A DNA stretch of 64,000 nucleotides from Thamnidium elegans (taxonomy: Eukaryota > Mucoromycota > Mucoromycetes > Mucorales > Mucoraceae). Positions 1 to 11,918 of this stretch are shown piece after piece. Where the stretch lies: assembly GCA_025201345.1 (NCBI GenBank), contig JAIXMG010000011.1, positions 558,001-622,000 on the forward strand, given 5' to 3'. A program made the position numbers and the translations under genes. Every line of letters begins with the position of its first letter. The stretch's first letter is position 1. Under the pieces are notes generated by a model, which had not been told where the DNA came from, did no database searches, and saw only the letters and a program-made list of their open reading frames with translations.

Positions 1-296
1 CATTGAAAGGGCTCAATGCACTCTTAACAAACTTGACTATATTATTCCACTAAGTTCCTAATATACCACATTAAAAAAAAAGAAATTCTCAAAACATATC
101 CTAATTTCCTCTGCGCACACATTAATTCCTGGGGGGGGGGGGTATTACAGTTATTCAATTGAAATACTTGGAAAACAACAATTGCCCTTCAAAGTGTTTA
201 TACATGTTTATTTAAATAAAAAAAAAAGGAGGGGAGAGAAAGATGTACGTGAAAAAGTCTAAAGTTTTTTTTTGCTATCCAATTTTTTTTTGATTA
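1..296. other. AT-rich sequence without a gene
   Basis: No convincing coding frame is visible. The stretch contains homopolymer runs, including a G10 tract near 131-140, and probably the 3' UTR of the Mdm35-like gene that ends at 297. Confidence 0.5.
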
Positions 297-750
<454 letters not shown>

Positions 751-911
751 TTATGGTTTTAATGCGATAATAGTAGTATTTTACAAGATATGTCTTAATA
801 ATATCATGATATTCTTAGCCGGTATTTCAATACTTTGTTTTACCTGTATTCATATTCAAAAATAGAGTGTCATCTACTTCACTGCAAAATGTAAATATAT
901 GTAAAAAAAAT

Positions 912-2478
912 TTAATTTATTATTTCACTTTGACTTGCGGACCAACCAGACAAATACGCTACCCAATTATACATGTACCCTAACAGTGAATGAGAATCTA
1001 AATCCGTCACTTGTAAATTATGTTGTAAATCTTCACTAAATATGAATTCTCTAGGTGGACCATTTAATTTTAATGCATCATTATATAACTCTATAGCTTC
1101 TTCCATATTTTCTTGCATATATTCAATTCTTTCTATATTAGGTGGATGGCTTGACCCAAACCAAGAATTTACAAGTGAGTCTAAAAATTCTCGTACGCCG
1201 TATTCAAGGTCTTTGTATTTCTCTGGTTCGTCTGGTTTTGGTATCGATCTTTTAGCTGCGTTTAATGCTCTGTTTTCTATTGTTACTGGTTTCTCTTCGT
1301 GTTTATTATCTTGCTTTAATTCTACTTCTAGGTCAGCCATTCTTTGCCACACGTCAACGGCTATTCTAGGATCGTACCCAGCTTTAGCTAATATTTTTAG
1401 ACCTACTAAATCAGCCTCCTTTTCTAATCTGCGGTTGTATGTGGTTTGTGTTTCCATGGTGATAAATGTTGAAATGTATTCGTTGATAACTTGGTTGATA
1501 TATGGACCTAATGATTCCGTGACGATCCAAAATACGCCACGAGTAATATCTCCCAACATAAACATCAATGAAGCAAAGCCATGCTGTTCAACAAAATGAC
1601 GTTGTATAGAATGCGCAATCTCATGAGATAAAATAACAGCCATACGAGTTGTATCGTATTCCATTTGATCAATTAAAAGGTTATAGACAATTAAACGAGA
1701 ACCTGCACACATAGCATTGACTGTTGTTGAATCCCAAATGACATTAATTTCAAAGTCACGTTGAGGAGGTCTTGATAAATCTACTGGTTCGTCTTCTTCC
1801 TCGGTAACTAATACCTCGGCATCACCTACAGTTGGTACCACTTGGATTTGTTTACTACGTTGGTTCTTTGATTCTTCATCGTAATTTCTTACAGGTGAAC
1901 GAATATCATCTACAGCAGCCGCGGCTAAATTATCTACAATGGTTTGAAGCCACATGACCACCTCACTATCTTTGGGAGCTACAAGACCACTTTGAGATTC
2001 TAGTAAACTATCAATTTCGGCTTCTACTATTTCGGTTTCTTCTTCTTCACTTAGATAAATTAGTCTTAATCTTGAAGTATTTGGAGCCTGATTTTTTTTT
2101 TTTTTTTTTTTTTATTTATTTATTTATATTAGTAATTATACAACGTAAATTTTTTTCGTACTTAGGTACCTGATCTAATCCTACGGCCAGTAAAAATGTG
2201 AAACCAAATAAAGGTATACCAGCTAATACTTTTGCTATTGTATCTGCTTTACCACCTCTTCTAAAGGTATGAGGTAATAAAGTTAAAGAGGTCTTTGAAG
2301 ATAATGAAACAAGACTAACGAGCTTTCCAGTCTTTAGAGCACCGAGAATGAAGAGTGGAATGGGGAAGATTGGTACTTTAGTTGGGTTGGTTGCATGCAA
2401 TGGTCGAGAAATTATTTTGGTGGGTAGTTTGCATATTGAACGACTTAATTTTGTGGATTTTAAAATTGATTGTATCAT
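912..2478 (-). CDS. OMA1: Oma1-like mitochondrial inner-membrane metalloprotease (M48)
   Basis: Exon 1 (2170-2478) and exon 2 (912-2087), separated by an 82-nt intron (2088-2169) with a long A tract near its acceptor, encode 494 aa. The start ATG at 2478 opens a basic N-terminus consistent with a mitochondrial presequence, followed by a hydrophobic segment at about residues 81-100. The M48 zinc site HEIAH is at about 258-262. The third ligand is in EKEAD near residue 327, and the SHPPNxERI motif follows. Oma1 is the stress-activated protease that works with Yme1 in mitochondrial quality control. The insert between the hydrophobic segment and HExxH is acidic and probably flexible. An N-terminal extension in the same frame up to 2607 reads into a dispersed repeat and was rejected as coding. 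Confidence 0.9.
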
Positions 2479-2545
2479 TTCTTGGTTTTGATACCTTATC
2501 GTGACACCTAAAATATTATAATAAAAAAAAGAAAAAGGGGGAGAA

Positions 2546-2650
2546 TACAGTGCGTCCACTCTCAAATAAAAATAAATTGGAACATTCAACCAATTAAATT
2601 CGAACAAAATTTGAACTTAATTTGGAACACCCTTCAAACTTCAGTTGGAC
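2546..2650 (-). repeat. Dispersed repeat, copy A
   Basis: Read on the minus strand, this segment matches 11596-11742 on the plus strand. Shared blocks include TTAATTGGTTGAATG and a GTTCCAA...TTCAAA...TTGTTCGAA series, then TTGAGA-TGGAC-CACTGTA. It lies just upstream of the OMA1 start. The second copy sits just in front of a MULE pseudogene, so it may be transposon-end sequence. No family is assigned. Confidence 0.6.
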
Positions 2651-2689
2651 TTTTTTTTTAAGCAACTTTCGAAATGATTTTTAGAGTAT

Positions 2690-3175
2690 TGTGTAAAGTT
2701 GACAAGGTAAGATAAACGAATATCATTACATGCTTCAGTTATTCTTTGTGTGAGCGTTACAGACTCCATAAGCTGCTTACCCCTTCACTTTATGCTTAAC
2801 TATAGCCCAGAATTGTTTGATTGGAATAAATTCTGGAAGATATACACATTTGTAGTCTTTGTGTCTTCTCCTACCATCTGGTTTATAGAAATATGACCGT
2901 TTATTATTAGCTGTAGTTGAAGAATATATAGGTCTATTATGTTCTGATACAACAGACTGTGATCCTGTCTCGGCTGGAAATAACACTTCCTTCTATCCTT
3001 GTACCAGAACTAGTTTTCGCGGGTTAACATAGTTATCGTAAGGTGAAGACGTATAACAAGCTTGTGGTTTCGAAAACTTAAACAGATCTTTCTGCTTTTG
3101 TTTTCGGTCCTTTGGTGGCGAAGTTCAGTTCCATCTTGAAGTGCTTCTTTTTTCAAGAAAGGTAAAAGGTAAATT
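2690..3175 (-). pseudogene. Tc1/IS630-type transposase remnant
   Basis: On the minus strand a fragment reads YLPEFIPIKQFWAIVKHKV. This matches the last catalytic block of Tc1/mariner/IS630 transposases (YxPxxNPIEQFWxxxKxK), with the catalytic region diverged. It is followed by a frame resembling the usual C-terminal helix (ESVTLTQRITEACNDI). Upstream frames contain further scraps separated by stops. It is not functional and belongs to a different subgroup from the remnants at 8.5 kb and 61 kb. Confidence 0.7.
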
Positions 3176-3315
3176 TTGTTCATTGATTTAAAATCCCACT
3201 AGCTGCTAATAATTGTAAAATGTATTTTAGCTATGTATTGTCTAAACATCGTCTAAGTGCAAGATCTAAGTGAAAGAAAATTGGTGATCCTCTCTTTTTG
3301 GTCATAAAAAAAATC

Positions 3316-3418
3316 GTCTTCTACTACTTGACGTTTTCCGAAGTTCTACTACCTGGTGTTTTCCGAAGTTCTACTACTTTGGTGTCTTCCGAAGTTCTAC
3401 TACTTTGGTGTCTTCCAA
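3316..3418. repeat. ~25-bp tandem repeat (minisatellite)
   Basis: About four head-to-tail units share the core TTCCGAAGTTCTACTAC followed by TTGGTGTC or a variant. The copies touch each other without unique spacers, so this is a minisatellite and not a CRISPR array. Confidence 0.8.
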
Positions 3419-3491
3419 AGTACAGGTTTTTTAACATGGTTTATCAAGTGGTTATCTTATGAAGAAGTATTGACAATGGAGGAGTGTATTA

Positions 3492-3656
3492 ATTGCGGCT
3501 GAGGCGATCCCCCTCTTCTATCCTCCAAATAGTACAACTGAAGACGTCTTAGGAGGTGCCTATGGGCGAGTGCAATTTATTGCTGCTGGAATGTTCACTT
3601 CCAATTATCCTCATAGCAATACCTACTTAAGCGTGCCATTCCACGACTATAGATAA
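3492..3656 (+). pseudogene. Short ORF remnant, probably of a mobile element
   Basis: An open frame of 54 codons starts without an ATG and reads IAAEAIPLFYPPNSTTEDVL through VPFHDYR to a stop. Its composition is protein-like, but no intact gene surrounds it. It sits between a minisatellite and decayed transposon sequence. I recall similar patterns in Mucoromycota repeat-associated ORFs but cannot name the family. Confidence 0.3.
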
Positions 3657-4339
3657 CTTGTTACCCCTTTAGTTGTCCTATTCTACATAAACTCATATCT
3701 TAATCATGAGATGAGGACTGGTAATAAGCTTGTAGTCTAAGAGCTACAAGCTAATCCTGGTGCCTTTCTTCTTCTATCCTTTTGCGACAGGCTCCATCTC
3801 CATCTCTTGAAACGTTTTGAAGAAAAGATAAAAAAAAATATACATCGTTTTAAAAGCGCTAAAATCTAATGGTCATAAAAACTAATAGATGTATCTCTTA
3901 AACTTCGAATAACCGTTATAATATACTGGTAGCTCTTAGCTATGGGCCATGAAAAAAGAAACTATGTTACACCTGGGGTCTTTCAACGCTACACGCTGAT
4001 TATACTTATTTGCCAAATGATTACCATACGGTGAGTCCACTCGCAATTAGACACTTTTTCGAAAATTTTGGTGCTGGTACTGCTGTTGGTGCTTGTATTG
4101 ATATTAGTGTTGGTGTTTATGTTGGTGTTTGTGCTGTATCTGGTGTTCTAGTTGCTGTGAATATGATGGAAAATAATGGTAAATGATTTATTTATTTATC
4201 TTGCTTCTAAACTGACCTAGAGTATAATTTCTTTCTCTTATAAAGGTGGTTACGTCTCTTTGAAGTACTGCTGTTTATAATTGAATTGGCTTTTGAAAGC
4301 AAAAGGACATCATGGTTGCTAATATGGCTTTTGTCAAAT

Positions 4340-4645
4340 TCGTCGCCTTCTTTTCCCCTGTTCTCGTTTACGAAAGATTCGTGCAGTCTAACCTGCATGT
4401 AATGACACATCAACCATACTGATATCGTAGGGGTTGTATTTGGAGCTATTTAGTCCCCTGATATTTTTTTTTTTAGCAAGCTCGTTCTTTTGTTGGATAT
4501 TACATATAATACCAATGGGTTTGTAAAAGCAACGAACAACTTTAAATGATTCTGTCTCCTTCTCTCGTTCTCGTTTACGAGCGGCTTGCGAAGTTTAGCC
4601 TGCGTGTAATGATACATCAATCATGCGGATATCGTAGGGAGGTTG
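4340..4645. repeat. Direct duplication of a ~95-bp segment
   Basis: Segments 4340-4440 and 4552-4645 are diverged direct copies about 210 bp apart. They share CTCGTTTACGA, GTCTAACCTGC or GTTTAGCCTGC, GTAATGA-ACATCAA and GATATCGTAGGG. No coding frame is convincing. The neighbouring 3660-5230 sequence holds a G/T-rich degenerate repeat near 4075-4160, a short TA run near 4950 and nothing else I recognise. Confidence 0.65.
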
Positions 4646-5935
4646 GATTGATGGTACTCTTCTTGGTAGTATTCTCTAAGGAAAATAATATCATGGAGTA
4701 GCTGTGTTTCTGTTAATACTTATCCTTCTTTATATATATTATCACATTATAGACAGTACGTATGTTATGAGGCTTGAGCTAGTGTACTTCCTCGTGGTTA
4801 GTCTTGGGAAACTTTCACTTTGGAAACTGTGATATTAACGGATACAAAACAAAAGTTATATCAAAAAATAAAATAAAAAAGTAAAATAACTAGATAATTA
4901 TCAGATTAAGAATATTATTGTTTTTATTAATGAAAAAATGTGTGCCTTATATATATATATATTATGGGTTGAATAAGCGCTTATCATTAATGTGAAACTT
5001 AGACAGTTTCAACGAGACATTAATGAATGAGCAATTTGGAAAGATAAATTGATTCTTTAGAAGGTCAATTACAATATCAGCGATGCGTATTATGTTTCTA
5101 ATTGACTTCTTTAACAAAAGACATAAGATAGAGGCTTGTTGATTATAAATAATGTGACAATTATTTATGTAAACCAGTTTTCTTCTGTTTGTCAAGAGTT
5201 TAAGCAGTCTTTTAATTTTATGATCAAAGCGATAGAACAATAGAATATATCTGAGATTAACTTGTAAATAGATACTGTGATTTGTGTATAGCTTATGTAA
5301 GTGACATATGAGGGTATGTCTTGTATAAGTATATATAAATTAGTATTATTGAAATATAATATGTAAATATAACAGAAACTTTTTTTTCCTTATTGTAAAA
5401 GCATTAGTAACTTTTTTTTAAAAATAATAATTGTAAAAAGAAATGTAGTTGTTTTTCTTTATATAAAAAATGTTTTCAAAAGTCTTTAGTCTCTTGGGCA
5501 TGTAGTATTTTGATAATCAAAGTTTTAAATTTTATTTAATCACAAGAGTATAACGACCACCCCCATTTTTGAGCTGTCTAAAGGAGCTGTTATCCTAGGT
5601 GACCTTAAACTCGTACAACATATGAAGGTAATAAATAGGTAGTATCACATTAGCCGTTTTTTCTTTAAAAAAAACGTTTTACGAGTATACTCTTCACTTT
5701 TAATTCACTAGTGGAAAACCCCACTAACAAGAGTGTTGCTAGAAGAATAAACGCGTTTTCCTTTGATTTAACCTACAGTAAAGAAAGTATAAAAGAAAAG
5801 TCGTAGCCTGGGCTAGGCCAGGGTTTCCTATGAAAAGAGAAAGGTGAGTATAACCCCATCGATGCTCCAAGTAATCCTGAGAAAAAAAAAGTCAGTAAGT
5901 ATATTGATAATACAAGAATAAAAAAACATACCAAA

Positions 5936-6066
5936 AATCGTATCGTTCACATCGTATTCCACATCGTATTGTCTGCCTTGTATTCCACATCTTATTCTAC
6001 GTCGTATCGTCCACATCGTATCGTCCACACCGTATCGTCCGCATCGTATCATCCGCATCGCCCCGT
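5936..6066. repeat. ~12-bp minisatellite with CATCGTATCGTC core
   Basis: About ten imperfect copies of CATCGTATCGTC (with TCC/CCGC and ATTC variants) follow one another. A minus-strand frame passes through them, but its composition (RYGVDD, TMWTIRR) is only the repeat translated. The flanks 5240-5935 and 6067-6254 hold no gene that I can support. Confidence 0.75.
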
Positions 6067-6254
6067 CGAAAGATCCTCTTGTTATATGTAAGTGAAGAAG
6101 AAGAAGGAAAAAAAGTAGTGTTAGCGTTTTATAGCGAATAAAAAATAAGAACAACCTTTAATTAGCCATCAAGTAAAAAACTACAACTAAAAATATTAAA
6201 TAAAAGCAATCGTTTTTAGGTGGGGGGAGGGACACTGGTTTATACGCAAAGTGC

Positions 6255-8328
6255 CTAATTTTCTCTTCTCTTTTGATTCTTTCTTGTGACAGACACAAAT
6301 CGACCATTGTCTTCCGGAGTTGTTGCACAGCTAATTTTTGGTATAACACGAGAGTCCTCTGTATTATTAAATGATCTTTTTAAAGATGATTTCAATTTTT
6401 GTCTTGCATCTTGAGAAGAACTGAGCATAATTGAATTGTTTGTAATTATTGATTTTAAGCTCAAAAGTGCAGATAATAAAGGCAAAATATTTTCAGATAA
6501 ATCTTCAATTTTGTACGGAACAGTAAAATTATTGGAGCGAGTTATACGGCAGGTGTAGTTTACAGGATTATCTAATATGTCAATATACAACGTAAGACCT
6601 AAAGGGAGAAAGTAAGTAAAAGAATGAACATGAAACTATCTTATGCTTACCAAAAGTCAGAAGTCCTATAACATTCAAGCTCTTCCTTAAATTACTATCA
6701 TAATTAACATTCTCAAACAATTGTAGGAGGGTGTCTTTCATTGCTTTAGGGCACTTCATGCCTCTTTCAAGTATCATGTTCGTATTATTGTCATATGATT
6801 TCTCCTCTCCAACTCCAAGTTCCAAAGTTTCATTCCTCCTAATGATAAGATCTTGTCTGTGTCCCATTTTTTTATTAGTGAGCTTTTCTAAGGAGGAAGG
6901 TAAACGATCTTTGTTTCTTCTTATGCTACTAGCATAGGAGCAAACTTCACCTCTAAAAAAGAAACCAATAAGTATAACTTTCAATATTACAAGTTATTGC
7001 ATACCTCACAACGCTAACATCTTGAACGGTTTCAAGAAGTTTATCAATCATTGTCCAAATTCTGTTTTGGTACCATCTTTCATTATTAGCCCGCTTAAAA
7101 TTGCCTTCGATTTCATAGAGTGGGAGTAAGTTGTCTAATGTCCGACAAATCCAGTCCATATCGGCATGCTTCTTGGGGTCATAACACTGGTAAAAGCTTC
7201 TTACCATTAGCAGCTGCCTTAAGTCACTTGTATTTTTCACATTATTAAACTTATTCAAATAATCAGCCAGCTCGTCGCTGATCTCTGGTATATGTACAGG
7301 CTTGATTGCTTTAATTTCTTTGAGTTGCTTTTCAGAGAAAACTTTGTACAGTAAATAGGATTTGTCGTCAGGGTCGAGGATCCACGAATGGCAAAGACTA
7401 TTTAAAGGATGTTCAGTAAACTTTCTAGATCAATATAAAGTATAAAAAACTTACTGTTCGAAAGAACAATGCATCCCAAAGTTATATAACTTATCTTCGA
7501 CGTACGTACCGTCACTTAACATCCACTTTTTATCATTTTTCATCAAAAGAAACTTGCTGTGAAAAGTCTGTAAGAAATTGTTGTCATATTCTTCTCCTTC
7601 TTCTTCTCCTTCTTCTCCTTCTTCTCCTTCTCCTTCTTCTTTTTCTTTTTCTTCTTTTTCTTCTTCTTCTCCTTCTCCTGCTTGATTTTCCTATAAAGAT
7701 AAATTAGTACAGGATTCTTTTCTTTTTTTTTGCTCATATCATACTTACAAATTCCGCGTTAAAAAAGTTGTCTACAAAGGACTAATCTTGTTTTAAGTTA
7801 GAAAGAGTTGTTTCGTTTGTGAATTTAACTAACGTTATCAACCTCAAAGCTATCATCGAAAATGTTCTGTCTGTCACCAAAATTCTTGGCTCCTTGCCTT
7901 GAGAGTTTTGCGCCTGTAATTTTACCTTCTGTTATAGCTTTGTTTTCTTCTTTTTTTAAAGTAGCAAGCCTTTCTTGTCTGGTATACTCTTCAAAAAACT
8001 CACGTTTGATAGTGCTGTTTTTGTATCTCTCAAGTACCGCTTTCGCGTACGATTTTAGAGAAGCAGGGCATTCATCAGAGCTGCTTATTTTAGATAAAGA
8101 ATTCATTAAAATACTGTATAGAAAGTTAGGGTTTGAGCCCCAATTCGTCAAAGAGCTAAAGTAGTCAGCAATCACTAGTTCGGGATTTGGCCAATATTTT
8201 ACTTCTAGGCGCAAAACCTTGGGTAATTGGAGCATTCTTCTCAATTCATCGGTAATCGTGAAAGATCCTTTCAATGATTTCAATAGTGGTTTTTTAGTAG
8301 ATTTGGTATTTTTTGAGCTTTCAGCCAT
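6255..8328 (-). CDS. 609-aa protein of a Mucoromycota-type family with D...ExK signature
   Basis: Six exons fit without a stop: 7834-8328, 7749-7781, 7455-7690, 7005-7424, 6651-6952 and 6255-6598. Introns are 52, 58, 30, 52 and 52 nt. The third intron (7425-7454) is remarkably short but has GTAAGT and TAG ends. The second exon is only 33 nt. Residues ~180-210 form a Glu/Lys-rich acidic run. The block at 396-446 (GEVCSYASSIRRNKDR ... GHRQDLIIRR ... LELGVGEEK) has D429, E444 and K446 spaced as in PD-(D/E)XK nuclease cores. The C-terminal part (LTLYIDILDN, RITRSNNFTVP) has the look of a large anonymous family I associate with Mucorales genomes. A decayed relative lies at 14.4-14.8 kb. Nuclease activity is inference, and a domesticated or active mobile-element protein is possible. 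Confidence 0.75.
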
Positions 8329-8505
8329 TTTTAATGTTAGTTAAAGAGATTGGTGAATGTAGATTTATTTTAAAGCGCGTCGAAGTATTGATTTTTATTG
8401 TATTTTTCAGCAATTAAGAAAAATGTTGGACCAATTAAGCGAAAATTGACTAATAAAATAAAAGCAATTAGTAGAAAGCATTTTTCTCACTATTATTAAC
8501 GAAAA

Positions 8506-9645
8506 ATGGATATTGACTTTGATATGAACGAGATTTCTCTACGCGACGAAGATACTGAAGCCGTACCCGAGATTATTGTTAGTGTGATGTAGATGATGAG
8601 GAAGAAATGGGAGTATAATATAACTGCATCATCCAGGAGTTAGATGGAGATGCGACGATGGAGCTGAAGAAAGGGCACGAGGATAATGAGCCCAATAACA
8701 GCTCTGACGAGGAGGAAAATGAAGCTGATGCCCGGAGTAGTGAAAACTATTTGAAAGAAGAGAAGCCTCTCAGAGACCTGGCTGAAAAAAAAAGACGACG
8801 CTAGCAATGCTAGACGTGTATACACTCAGCAGGATATCAATAAACTCATTGCTCTGTTAGTTGAACAAGTGCCTATAAAAGATGCAGCTTTAAAAACTGG
8901 AACAAATGAAAAATCAGCCTACTGCTTCAAATCGGAGTGGCAGAAAACTGGGGAGGTGCCTCAACAGAAGAAAAGAAGACGTAGAGTGGGGACTGTCTCT
9001 GAGCTTACTGAGAAGCACTTCAAGTTTATTATTGACCTCATTGATGAGCATTCAACTATAACTGTCGCCGAAATACACGAGCTGTTGCTCCAAGAGTTTC
9101 CAGGTCTCTCTGTAAGTCCATCAGCAGTATATAGACATCTTAGGACCAGCTGTGCACTATCTATGAAGAAGTTGGAAAAGATTTCAGTTGCTAGAAATTC
9201 AGAGAAAGAGAAAAGAAACAATCCTTCAATGGCTAGCTGATAAAGAAATGGACTTCGAGATCAATTGCGTATTTTTAGATGAAGCAGGATTCAATCTTCA
9301 CATGACACGTACCCGTGGCTGGTCTAAGAAGGGTGAATCTGCTAAGACAACTGTACCTGTTTAAAAAGGCACTATAGTAACCATCCTTGGTGCCATCTCA
9401 AGTGCCGGTCTTATTGATATTTCTTTGAGAAAGCCAATAATGGCTTCGGGAGCTAAGAAGAGAAGAGTAGATGGTAAGGTTGTTACAACAGCCAAAGTTG
9501 GAACACGGGCTGAGCATTACCTATATTACTTGAGCAATGCGATGGATGTCCTTGACCGAAACAATATGGGAGTATTGTCCATTGATATACTGTTAAATAT
9601 GAGTCCTATAATTTCGTTAAAAGTCAAAAATAAGATGGTTTTTTA
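8506..9645 (+). pseudogene. Tc1/IS630-type transposase pseudogene, 3' truncated
   Basis: The region begins with an ATG-initiated acidic leader and runs through several stops into a helix-turn-helix part (YTQQDINKLIALLVEQVPIK, then PSAVYRHLR). After a frameshift near 9215 the catalytic part follows: CVFLDEAGFNLHM with the first Asp, then GTIVTILGAISSAGLIDIS. The second catalytic block (MDNAxIH) and the NPIEQFW block are absent, so the 3' third is lost. Stops near 8580 and 9362 also break it. Confidence 0.8.
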
Positions 9646-9853
9646 TTAATTTGCAAAAGGAAGGTTATTTTATATAAAAGTGAGACCTGATAAGCAAATT
9701 TTTTTTTAGAAACTATAGGCGCTCGACAGAGTAAAACAAATGGAAATATTTAATACTATGTAAAGCATAGAATGCCATTTCCAATCACGTAAAAACGTAT
9801 CCTGATGACTTTAACAAATTGTAAGTATCAGACACTTGGTTTCTAGTTTCCAC
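9646..9853. repeat. Diverged leading unit of the 517-bp tandem array
   Basis: From about 9755 the sequence resembles the second half of the 517-bp unit (for example CATTTCCAATCA and GACTTTAACAAA beside CATCTCCAATCA and GACTTTAGCAAA). It is clearly more diverged than the two identical units that follow. 9646-9754 holds nothing I recognise. Confidence 0.55.
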
Positions 9854-10887
9854 GCTTAGAACTGATGCGGTGCTCGAACAGATTACCATCTCCATAGCAT
9901 GAACTGTAGGAAATAATCAAACAAATTCATGTTTAGTACAAAGCACTCCTAATGCTTGCTTCCATTCTAACTTTTCGTCGTTTGGCACTAAAGTGACTAT
10001 TTGGCTAGATATTTCCACAAGGCTAACAAAGGCTACATCAGCATGTTTTGCTTTAAATTTGTTTTCCAAGAAAAAAAAAGATCAACTCATCCATAAAAAA
10101 AAAAAAACTAGTTAGCATAAAGTATTTTTTCCTTAATATTTTTACGTGTACCTCTTAACAAACTTTGAACGATTATATTGAACACGTCTAATACTACATT
10201 AAGCACAGATTACCATCTCCAATCATACGAGGTAATACCCTGGCATGACTTTAGCAAAATGTAAACAGCAGATACTTGCTTCCTTGTTCGCCATCTGTCG
10301 ATTGGCACGACGGTGACAAACGGACGAACTAATTCCACAAGGTTTACGGCTGCCGGTATTAGGAATTCCCGCTTAGAACTGATGCGGTGCTCGAACAGAT
10401 TACCATCTCCATAGCATGAACTGTAGGAAATAATCAAACAAATTCATGTTTAGTACAAAGCACTCCTAATGCTTGCTTCCATTCTAACTTTTCGTCGTTT
10501 GGCACTAAAGTGACTATTTGGCTAGATATTTCCACAAGGCTAACAAAGGCTACATCAGCATGTTTTGCTTTAAATTTGTTTTCCAAGAAAAAAAAAGATC
10601 AACTCATCCATAAAAAAAAAAAAACTAGTTAGCATAAAGTATTTTTTCCTTAATATTTTTACGTGTACCTCTTAACAAACTTTGAACGATTATATTGAAC
10701 ACGTCTAATACTACATTAAGCACAGATTACCATCTCCAATCATACGAGGTAATACCCTGGCATGACTTTAGCAAAATGTAAACAGCAGATACTTGCTTCC
10801 TTGTTCGCCATCTGTCGATTGGCACGACGGTGACAAACGGACGAACTAATTCCACAAGGTTTACGGCTGCCGGTATTAAGGATTCAC
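9854..10887. repeat. Two identical 517-bp tandem units
   Basis: GCTTAGAACTGATGCGG starts at 9854 and again at 10371, and the two 517-bp units appear identical along their length. A broken third unit continues to about 10945. Each unit has two diverged halves of about 250 bp. Both carry CTTGCTTCC, a TTGGCAC-A...GTGAC block and TTCCACAAGG, and both carry GATTACCATCTCCA. The array is therefore a small higher-order repeat. On the minus strand the halves translate to related peptides (VNLVELVRPFVTVVPIDRW beside VSLVEISSQIVTLVPNDEK), so the ancestral unit may have been coding. Confidence 0.9.
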
Positions 10888-10949
10888 GCTTAGTATGAAG
10901 CACTCCTAATGCTTACTCCCATTTTAACTTTTTGTTTTTAATTTATAAC

Positions 10950-11595
10950 TGAAAGAGAAACAAAAATTGGGTTCTGCTATTTGCACAGGTTACACAAAAC
11001 ATGGGTGTCGGACCGTGAAATATATAAAACTTTGACGTAGAGAATAAGCCGAGTTATAGAAAAAAAATATGCTGTTTGCAGTAATATTAATAAAAAGGCT
11101 TTTACTACCGTTAAAAAACTCAGAATTGCAGTTCGACACAGCAACTTGTAGTAAACCATAGTATCACTATAATCCCATAATCGTATCGTCGTTCGAATCA
11201 ATATCTCGATCCTTTTTCATACAGGACGAATCTGTTAGAATAGCATGTATATTATTTTATTTTTATTTATTCTGAAGTATAGGCTAAAGTGCTTTTACTT
11301 AGATTTGAAATTCAAATCAAGCATTTCATCATCTATCTTCAAACTCAATTAAACAGCCAAAACTTTAAGAAATACAAGTATATTAGCAATTGACAACCAA
11401 ATATCTCCCTTTCCTTTCTAATTTTCTCTTTCTTTCTTCTTTATGATATTAATAAGTCCTATATCAAGCAAGATAAAAGAGGGAGGTATCAGTTTCATAC
11501 ATAAAAATAATAGTTTTCATAATGATACTCGATTTTATTTATTTATTTTTATAGAAGTACATGGCTCAGAAAGTGTTTGAACTGAATTCACAATA
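10950..11595. other. AT-rich sequence without a gene
   Basis: No coding frame of convincing composition and no known motif was found in this stretch. Short pyrimidine-rich and TTTATTTATTT tracts occur. Confidence 0.4.
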
Positions 11596-11742
11596 CGTTC
11601 CAATTGAAGTTCGAATGACGTTCCAAAGTAAGTTCAAACTTTGTTCGAAATTAATTGGTTGAATGCTCCATTTTATTTTCAAAAAATGTGCCACCAAGTT
11701 CAAAAAGTGCTTGATTTGAGAATGGACACACTGTACAGTGTT
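11596..11742 (+). repeat. Dispersed repeat, copy B
   Basis: Partner of the minus-strand copy at 2546-2650. It ends in the palindromic CACTGTACAGTG and lies ~180 bp ahead of the MULE pseudogene, so it may be part of that element's left end. Confidence 0.55.
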
Positions 11743-11918
11743 CACAGCACCAATTTGTGTGATTTTAAATACTTTTGTGTACTTTCAAATAACCTACTTG
11801 TGGCGTTACATTTTAAGAAGGGGATTCAATTTTTTAATATTTAGCCGACAAAGCCATCGCCCTGAAAAAAATTCAAATATGAGGTCATGTTTTTACTTAC
11901 TTTTCAAGCAATAAAAAA

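Noticed and set aside
2479..2607. N-terminal extension of the OMA1-like protein
   Set aside because: The extra 43 codons come from a dispersed repeat also found at 11.6 kb; the ATG at 2478 gives a normal presequence.
3316..3418. CRISPR-like array
   Set aside because: Units are contiguous and share all sequence, with no unique spacers, and the genome is fungal.
7543..7737. Lys-rich ORF on the minus strand
   Set aside because: It is a shifted reading of the Glu-rich exon 7455-7690 and crosses its intron.
8961..9221. Minus-strand ORF across the Tc1-like pseudogene
   Set aside because: It is antisense to the transposase helix-turn-helix region.
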